Positions 56,996 to 64,000 of a DNA stretch of 64,000 nucleotides are shown one piece after another; position 1 is the first letter of the stretch, and every line of letters begins with the position of its first letter. A model generated the notes under the pieces. That model did no database searches and was not told the origin of the DNA. It saw nothing but the letters and a program-made list of their open reading frames with translations. This DNA comes from Cyclina sinensis (taxonomy: Eukaryota > Mollusca > Bivalvia > Venerida > Veneridae): positions 34,813,977 to 34,877,976 of the forward strand of contig JAAONU010000014.1 in NCBI GenBank assembly GCA_012932295.1, given 5' to 3'. A program made the position numbers and the translations under genes.

Positions 56996-58460
56996 ACAAT
57001 GTATGTGTTCATACGTACGAACAAGTTACGTGCTTTTCAGAATGGTTGATTTGACTGAAAACTTTCAAATCAAATAGCCTAATGAAGACAAGCAATTATG
57101 CAATAAAAAAAACAACTTCCAATCCATTTTGTTCGTACGTATGAACAAATTCTGAAACTCTTATATCACTTAAGTAAGAAACAGGTTTTAAACGAAAAGC
57201 ATGAAGTTTGTTCATACGTACGAAACTAAACTTTCAATCCATTTTGTTTATACGTACGAACAAGTTACGTACTTTTCAGAATGGCTAATGTGATTAAAAA
57301 CTTTTACAAAGAATGAGCTGCCTTTTAGAAGACAATGCATTATGCATTTTAAGACTAAACTTTCAATCAATTTTGTTCGTACGTATGAACAGATTCTTTA
57401 CACTATAACAAAAAAACCCCAATAGATTTTAAACAAAAGGCACAAAGAATGTTCAGACTTACGAACAAGTAACATATTTTTCAGATGGGCAGTTTTAACT
57501 GAAAACTTTACAAAGAATTGAAAAAACCTCAATTAAAATAAGACATGCAATTACGCATTAAAAAAACAAAAAGAACCTTTAATCCATTTTGTTCGTACGT
57601 ATGAACATATTCTGAATCTCTTATAATGCTTAAGTAAAAAACAGGTTTGAAACATAAAACATTAAGTTTGTTCATATGTATGGACAAGTTATGTACTTTT
57701 CAGAATGGATGCTGTCAAGATATACATGTACTAATAGAAGACATGCAGTATACATTTTTAATAGTGTATCAAATTCTGAAATTCTAACACCGATAAAAAA
57801 GAAACCGTTTTTAAACAAAATATATAAAGTTGGTTCATCAGACAAACAGTTTCAAATAAGTGCTTTTCAAAATGGTTGATGTGACTATTAAATTAACAGA
57901 GAATTAAATAGTCTAAAGAATACATGCAATTATGCATTAAAAATTAACTTTCGATCAATTTTGTTCGTACGTCTGAACAAATTCTGAAACTCTTAAATTG
58001 CTTTAATAAGAGACAGGTATGAAAACAAAAGCAAAAAGTTTGTTAATATGTATGAACAAGTTATGTACTTTTCAGAATGGCTAATGTGACACGCAATTAT
58101 GCAATAAAAACAACTTTCAATCCATTTTGTTCGTACGTATGAACAAATTCTGAAACTCTATAACACTTAAGTAAGAAACAGGTTTTAAACGAAAAGCATG
58201 AAGTTTGTTCATACGAACGAACAAGTTACGTACTTTTCAGAATGGCTAATGTGATTGAAAACTTTTACAAAGAATGAGCTGCCTTTTAGAAGACAATGCA
58301 TTATGCATTTTAAAACTAAACTTTCAATCCATTTTGTTCGTACGTAAAACTATGAACAAATTCTGAAGTTTTTTTACACTATAACAAAAAACAAAAAACA
58401 AAAAAAAACAGATTTTAAACAAAAGGCACAAAGAATGTTCAGATGTACGAACAAGTTTTT
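56995..58460 (+). repeat. Array of 165-240-bp units with TTCGTACGTATGAACAA palindromes
   Basis: About seven diverged units. Each carries two versions of an almost perfect palindrome: TTTTGTTCGTACGTATGAAC (57126, 57378, 57588, 57959, 58125, 58336) and TTTGTTCATACGTACGAACA or variants (57008, 57210, 57250, 57672, 58050, 58208). Between them lie TTTTCAGAATGGCTAATGTG and ACAGGTTTTAAACGAAAAGC. It stops just upstream of the galactosyltransferase-like coding region, probably within its first intron or 5' flank. Confidence 0.85.
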
Positions 58461-58464
58461 TTTT

Positions 58465-58834
58465 TCACCAATTGAGACGAAACTGTATCTTCAACTTCCT
58501 CATCGGCGCCTGAAACAGAACTTACAGATGCACAATGCGCAACCGCCATACATGGACTTAACACACAATGAAGCTAGAGGTTTTGTCAATAATATCACGA
58601 CGAAAGATAAAATGATATCTGAAACTGGACATGATATGGATACATCTACGAAGATAAATTTAAAGCAAATGTCAACAAGTATGGAAATCCAGTAAACACA
58701 TATAAAAAACATACGCCAAAACTCCTGTGCCTTTTTCTTTAAGAACAATTTCAATTATGTAATGCACAATAAAATGATGTGTGAAATAAATCCTTATGCA
58801 GGTATAAAGTTACTCTTCTTGATTTTCACCACTC
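58465..58834 (+). pseudogene. Upstream (stem) part of the galactosyltransferase-like gene
   Basis: After a T-rich tract and CAATTGAG (possible acceptor) an open frame runs to TAA at 58693-58695. It resumes in the same frame up to TTHENK at about 58850, where it must shift by one base to join the catalytic ORF. The peptide FNYVMHNKMMCEINPYAG matches the usual position of the conserved Cys ahead of the first strand in this family. The membrane-anchor exon is not in this block. Confidence 0.5.
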
Positions 58835-59599
58835 ATGAAAACAAAGTCAAGGGCAGCATTGCGGACGACCTGGTTAACATTTACTAAAATTAAAACAGCC
58901 CAAGTAAGATATGCTTTTTTATTAGGGGAAACTAAAAGCATCCAATTAAGGCAGGTTATATCTGAAGAGAATGAGGAGTTTAATGATATTATTAAAGAAG
59001 ATTTTAATGACACTTACACAAATTTAACTTACAAAACAATAATGGGATTCAAATGGGCTTCAACAAAATGTGCGCATGCGCGTTACGTCATGAAAACAGA
59101 TGACGACATGTATGTAAATATTCCAAATCTCTTACGAGTTTTGGAGGGATCAGTCAAGAAAGAGTTGAATTATTCAGTAATAGGAAAATGTTGGAGGAAA
59201 GTAGCGCCGATACGGAAGACGAAGTCAAAGTGGTTTACGTCACTGAATAGTTATCACGGAATTTTTTTTCCAGGAGTCTGTTTTGGAGCTGGATACGTAA
59301 CCAGTATGCATGTTGTAACTGCGGTGTATAAAATATCTCCAAGTGTTCCTTTCTTTCATTTAGAAGATGTTTACGCTGCATTTTGTATAAACAAACTAGG
59401 ATATAAAATAAAGCGAATTCCTGGATTTCATACAATTCATCTGAGAATGGATCTTTGTGTTTACAAAGGTGGCAAAATGATAACGTCACATGGGCGGACC
59501 CCGAGTATGCTACAGTCTTTTTGGCATAAGAAGTCTTATAACACAAGAAATTTCAAGGCACAAAAGCATCTCATATCTGCGAGCACGATCCCTACATGA
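58835..59599 (+). CDS. Beta-1,3-galactosyltransferase-like, catalytic domain (5' end disrupted)
   Basis: A 254-codon ORF encodes a GT31-type Golgi enzyme that would transfer galactose (or GlcNAc) from a UDP-sugar to a glycan. Residues 5-13 SRAALRTTW match the family R-x2-IR-x-TW block, 25-33 read RYAFLLGET, DII-x-EDF-x-DTY follows at 51-61, the metal/UDP-binding TDDDM at 88-92, GAGYV at 151-155 and LEDVY at 176-180. Three N-glycosylation sequons are seen (N58, N63, N112). The ATG used lies inside the conserved domain. Upstream, the frame one base away continues the family (MMCEINPYAGIKLLFLIF, then TTHENK), so a one-base shift near 58850 separates the two. An in-frame TAA at 58693-58695 interrupts that upstream frame, which otherwise runs from about 58465. 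The copy is either a recent pseudogene or carries sequence errors. AATAAA occurs near 59701. Confidence 0.82.
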   Translation: MKTKSRAALRTTWLTFTKIKTAQVRYAFLLGETKSIQLRQVISEENEEFNDIIKEDFNDTYTNLTYKTIMGFKWASTKCAHARYVMKTDDDMYVNIPNLLRVLEGSVKKELNYSVIGKCWRKVAPIRKTKSKWFTSLNSYHGIFFPGVCFGAGYVTSMHVVTAVYKISPSVPFFHLEDVYAAFCINKLGYKIKRIPGFHTIHLRMDLCVYKGGKMITSHGRTPSMLQSFWHKKSYNTRNFKAQKHLISASTIPT

Positions 59600-59609
59600 G
59601 CCATTTTCC

Positions 59610-61020
59610 TTCTTTAGCTTTTTATTTCTATTTGGAATGAGTCTGGATTTATTTTCTTCTTTAATATATTTAATAAGTTAAAACGATTTTAAGCATGATA
59701 AATAAATGAAAATGTAACTGTGATTTCATTGGAAACCTTTGTTCCATAACTTCAGGCAAATCTATAATCTATTTTTCCTGATGGTTTATAGCGAAATGAA
59801 CAAAATATGAACAAAATGCATTTGTTTATCATATTGGTACATTTTCAAATTTGTTTCTATAATTTTTTTTTCATCAATTTTGTAGGGGCATACATGACTT
59901 TGATGGGGGCATTGGAACTTTTTTAAATCCACATTCCAGTACTTCTAATTATTTACAAGTTTTTGAGTAGTTTAAAATGAAAACTGATTTTGGTGTTAAA
60001 AGCATAAAAAAGGTGATGGTCTGATATTTTTATTTTCCGACGCACATTAAAAATTTCTATTCAGTGATGTGAAACGTAATCCAAGTTATCTTTTACGAGT
60101 TATTATTTAAAAAATTTTTTAAAACAGTTAACACCATTTTAAGTAGATGGAGATTTACCGTAGATCACTTTAAAGTCTCGAGACGAAATTTTGGCGAAAA
60201 GCTCATTCTGGACATATTCGCGACATGATAAAACTCGCGTTCTTCTGCCTCTCTCAATAATTCGCGTTTTTTTGTAACCGGAAGTAGTATGTTAAAGCAT
60301 TCCGAATAAATAGGTCGGACTATAACTCTGCCGAATGATTTAAATGCCAGCTTTGAGCAATTAGATGGATCATATATTGTATACGTGAATTCACCTCACG
60401 GCATTTATAGTATTAACTAAAAAATCGATTTGTACTTCAAAGTAATTCTTAGATGTGTTCACCTCTTTGCTAGATGTTTTCTATTACAAGTTACACATCT
60501 TATTGATATACAGACGTGTATAAACATAATTCTGTTCAACAGATAAAAGTGATAAACCATTTGGAATTTAAAAAAATATCGTAAAAATGTCTTCGAGAAT
60601 AACGTCGTTTTAAAGCTATGACCAACTCCATTAACGCGCAAACGTGAATATTAATTTCTTCCCCCACAGTTACTGTACCAGGGTAAGAGGGATGCCATCC
60701 GGTTTACACATTTCTAAAAAACTGGAATGTATACATAGTGAGACGCACTGGTCCACTTCAGACACAATGGAACGGTAAACTACAATAAAACACTTGTAAT
60801 TTACTGCACACGTCTATTGACACTTTCTATTTATAAGGCGTTAAAAGTGTGAAAACAAATTGACAAGTTTGTCTTTATTAAAAAGTTTGTTGGGTGTTTA
60901 CCTTTACGCTGCGTTTAAGATAAAGTGTACATAGTAAGCTGTAAGTGTTCCACTTAAAGGAAACTGCAATCAATAAATTAGTTTAAATTCAGAGGCTTAT
61001 TTACAACTTGAATTTCAGAT
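59610..61020. other. No recognisable gene
   Basis: AT-rich 3' flank of the galactosyltransferase-like gene. No structure worth naming was found. Confidence 0.4.
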
Positions 61021-61025
61021 AGGTA

Positions 61026-61480
61026 ATGAAAGTCTTTCTCTCATATATAGAACGGGTGAAAGACAGGCATGATCTTCCTTTGAAACAGCACTCGCTTTGT
61101 ATTTTTGCCGTATTCAAGGTTCACCAGAGTGAAACGCTCAGAAAAACGTTAAACAAACACAATGTTCATATTGTCTACGTTCCAGCCAGATGGACAGATA
61201 GACTGCAACCGTTTGATCTAAGTGTAAATGGCGCATTCAAACAGCATATAAAATCCAACTTGGAAAATTGGTACGAACACGAAGTTGCTTCACGCATGAT
61301 ACAAGGGTTATCTATTGTCATAGACTTACATTTATCGCAGGTCAAGCCGCTTCATGCAGATGCAGGCATGCCAGAAAATTGAGAATGGCACAGTCATGGT
61401 TAAACACGGCTTGGAGGAAACTGATATCGAAATTGTCTGACAAAAGAAACAATAGCAAGTGTAAATATTGTACACAAACA
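61026..61480 (+). pseudogene. pogo/Tigger-like DDE transposase fragment
   Basis: A 118-codon frame reads LCIFAVFKVHQSE and then VPARWTDRLQPFDLSVN with FKQHIKSNLENWYEHEV. This pattern, D-x-F-x-x-H...V-P-A-x-x-T-D-x-L-Q-P-x-D, belongs to DDE_1-type transposases of the pogo/Tigger group. The expected catalytic Asp in the first block is Ala (FAVF). After KPLHAD the family match moves to another frame (IENGTVMVKHGLEETDIEIV), so there is at least one frameshift. N-terminal DNA-binding domains are absent. It is a dead fragment. Confidence 0.75.
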
Positions 61481-61499
61481 GCCATTTCCTGAAGATAAA

Positions 61500-61930
61500 T
61501 CATGATATATTTATATCAGTAAACTGTACGAGTTTTCTTCCTTTCAATATTATATATTAGTACATGTACGAAACCGATGCAATAAAGTTAAGAAACGTTA
61601 TTCTATTGTCTCTGGTCAGTATTTTCATATTTGCATAAACGTTTCAATATATTAAGACATACAGAAAAACATTTATTCAATATTTGTACCAAACAAAATA
61701 ATTGTTCGCTGCTCATTAAATAAGAAATACACAACGCTTAGATAAAGTGACTATATTTCGGACACAATACTTTTCGGACATAACTTATTTTCATATATCT
61801 GTCACGTGTTTTTCGCGAGAATCTTGAATTCGCCAGTCAACGGATTTTCGAATTATCGTGAAAATAACGTTCTCGCAAAAATAATGTGATCTGAGGTATG
61901 TATCGATAGTTTAAGCGATTAGCGTTCAGT
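61500..61930. other. No recognisable gene
   Basis: AT-rich. No structure identified. Confidence 0.4.
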
Positions 61931-61934
61931 TGTT

Positions 61935-63480
61935 TTAAAACTGTCCGAGTAGAACAAAAGTTGTATACAGAAGTGGATCCATTAAGCTGTTTAATTTAAT
62001 TTTGTTTTGTCACCCATTTGATAAAGTGACATCACCATTTTCAGAAAGTGATTTCTCGAATCAAGCCATTCAGATAGGTGAAATCAGTTAGTTATTCAAA
62101 GAACGCATGATGGACATCACCACTTGGTTATTTGTAGAGGTTGGCTGCGCTCTGTTTATCGTTTTATGTTAGTGGTTATTTGTAAGACGCTATTTCGGAA
62201 TTCTTTCAAGCTTGAGGAAGATATGCCCTGGAAAAGCAAAACTGACCCTATTTTGACCTTGAACTCTTTGTGTCAACTTTACATTGGGAGTAATAAAGTT
62301 GGTGTCACGTTCTGCACATTAGCTTATGATGGTAAACATTTTTGCCAAGTTATTTTTAAGTTTTCCTATTGAAGAAGGAAAAAGGCATGAGAACGTTATG
62401 GCCCTCTAATTGTGACCTTGACATTAGGGAGTTGGATGTTTCGAAATGCACATCGTCCTATGATGGTGAACATTTGTTAAATAGTTTGAAAGTTATGGAT
62501 CGAACACGGACGAGAACTGACAGACGGATGGACGTACGGACGAAGACGATACATGTATCCCACTCAGCTTTCGCGCTGGGAAATAACTAGACAATGTTTC
62601 ATATGAAATATGAAAGTTTAAGCTGAAGTGATTCATTTAAGGATGATTTTTGTTAAAGTTTTCCAATACATATTTTTATATAACCTTTGAGTCCAAATGG
62701 CACAACAAACAAAAATCCTAAAGTCACTAGAAAATACTTCACACCAGATTTCAGGGAGTTACGACTTATTATTCAAGACAAGATTAAAAAGACCCCATTA
62801 TTGACTTTTTGACCGATAAGTGTGACCTTGAACTTGATCGTAAGGAGTTTTTGCAAATAACAGATGGCCTCATGGTGGTTAACATATCTGCCGAATTATA
62901 TCAAATCCTTCAAAGAGTTAAAAAATTATGAAGCGGACACGAGTTGTGACATCTAGACATCAGTCTATCCGTCCATTCAGAATGGAAGCACAACATCAAA
63001 ATGACTTTCCCTTTCAACTGCTTTGGGAGCGGGGGGATAATTGTTCCGAAAAACATGTCCCTCAGGATGGAGCCAGTAAAGACTCGAACAAAAATGGTAA
63101 AGATCCACAAGTCAGTGTTTCATGCGAAATTTCAAACATCCGGGTCTTTTGACTAGAAAATTCTTACAAAAGATTTTTGAACTGAGGCTGCATATGTATT
63201 ATACTATTTGTGCAATAAAGACGAGTTTGTGTTTTATGCACAGTAAAAATAGTCTGTGGGAACACGTATCAAGACAATAATAAAGTAACAACTCTGAAAT
63301 TTTACGAAACAAATGACTAACATGTAATGATATTTTAGTTTGTCACTGCTTTCATATATGCACTGTCAATAGATTTTCTTTAATGGATTAGCTGTCAACA
63401 GATGGAAAGACACACGTTGCTTTCTCAGTAAAAATCAGTATGATATAATATATCAATCAGGCCGATATATAGGCCAATAA
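61935..63480 (+). repeat. Long repeat family, copy 2
   Basis: Begins with AACTGTCCGAGTAGAACAAA, as copy 1 does near 52895. It contains fewer TGACCTTG units (near 62255, 62410, 62820) and ends with the same 500-bp tail (62930-63480) as 55640-56130. A GACAGACGGATGGACGTACG end occurs near 62518. Copy 2 lacks the SINE. Confidence 0.7.
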
Positions 63481-63663
63481 GTGAAATGTAAAACTATTTC
63501 AGTATTAATAATTTTAGCTATTGTTACAGTCATGGTGTCGTTGCTGTTGCCGTTCCCTTCGGAAAACTTTAACATTGATCATAAGTTTTTATTACAAGAT
63601 GAATTGTCTTCATACTTAGAAACAACAACCCTTTGGACAAGGCCCTCAAGTAGACCAGACTGA
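63481..63663 (+). pseudogene. Signal-anchor-like first-exon remnant
   Basis: The frame reads TISVLIILAIVTVMVSLLLP, a plausible type II membrane anchor, then a polar stretch to TGA. It has no in-frame ATG at the start (the nearest ATG is one base out of frame, followed directly by TAA). The equivalent place in copy 1 (about 56132) has an ATG two bases out of step. Both could descend from an anchor exon of a Golgi glycosyltransferase related to the 58.8-kb gene. This is an inference. Confidence 0.3.
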
Positions 63664-64000
63664 ACTTGGTTTATAAATGACGTTCAGCTTCAAGGTAAAA
63701 ATATTGAATGTTGCTAAAATTGGACATAACTTTGTTATTTATAGCATTTAATTCATTCATAGCATTTGTTTGTATTATATTCATACTTTGATATAACAAC
63801 ACTTATGACAAAACCTATATGTCAAATAATTTAAGTGTCACCTTGACCTTTAAAAGACTATGACCATCAAGATCAAATTGTTCAATTTTTCTTAAATTGT
63901 AATAACTTTATTTATGGATTTGATTCATACTTGCACAAAACAACATTAATGACAAAACTGACAAGTTGAGTTATTTAAGTATGACCTTGATCTTAAAATG
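63664..64000. repeat. Diverged TGACCTTGACC sequence at window edge
   Basis: GTCACCTTGACCTTTAAAAG near 63837 and TATGACCTTGATCTTAAAA at 63980 show that the TGACC-type repeat continues beyond the window. Confidence 0.5.

Overview
The window looks like AT-rich intergenic and intronic DNA from an animal, most likely a bivalve mollusc. The reasons are intron-containing genes with GT-AG borders, a Cys-loop chloride-channel gene, a beta-1,3-galactosyltransferase-like gene, a tRNA-headed SINE, and very dense minisatellites, foldback elements and repeats built on TGACCTTGACC motifs. The lineage is inferred from this style and was not tested by any search.

Layout. 0.5-1.3 kb and 20.2-21.0 kb are two copies of one foldback element. 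1.3-11.4 kb is enclosed by an inverted repeat pair. Between the arms lies a decayed multi-exon minus-strand gene (about 3.1-6.25 kb) with P-loop-NTPase-like pieces, preceded on its own strand by a roughly 4 kb tandem array (6.5-10.6 kb). Six repeat units of that array each carry a 186-bp, phase 0-0, splice-bordered exon-like block. 11.8-19 kb holds diverged tandem repeats and one MITE.

22.04-27.41 kb contains seven consecutive 3' exons of a glycine/glutamate-receptor-like anion channel, from the extracellular domain to M4 and a stop. It has a tandemly duplicated Cys-loop exon and a minisatellite that starts directly after the stop codon. 29-44.5 kb is a dense zone of palindromic elements, some with arms made of short tandem repeats (29.0, 32.8-34.1 kb) and some made of nested hairpins (39.1-43.1 kb).

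46.6-51.5 kb holds a Tc1-like transposase remnant and two large minisatellites (50-bp and 34/35-bp units). A good-looking terminal exon of unknown identity lies at 52.44 kb. 52.9-56.2 kb and 61.9-63.5 kb are two copies of a long repeat family; the first contains a nested SINE. An array with palindromic TTCGTACGTATGAACAA motifs (57.0-58.46 kb) leads into the galactosyltransferase-like coding region at 58.8-59.6 kb, which has an intact catalytic ORF but upstream frame breaks. A pogo/Tigger-like transposase fragment lies at 61.0-61.4 kb.

Only two host protein genes are recognisable with confidence: the channel and the galactosyltransferase. Nearly everything else supportable is repeat or transposon material. 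No rRNA, CRISPR or prokaryotic-style operon was seen.
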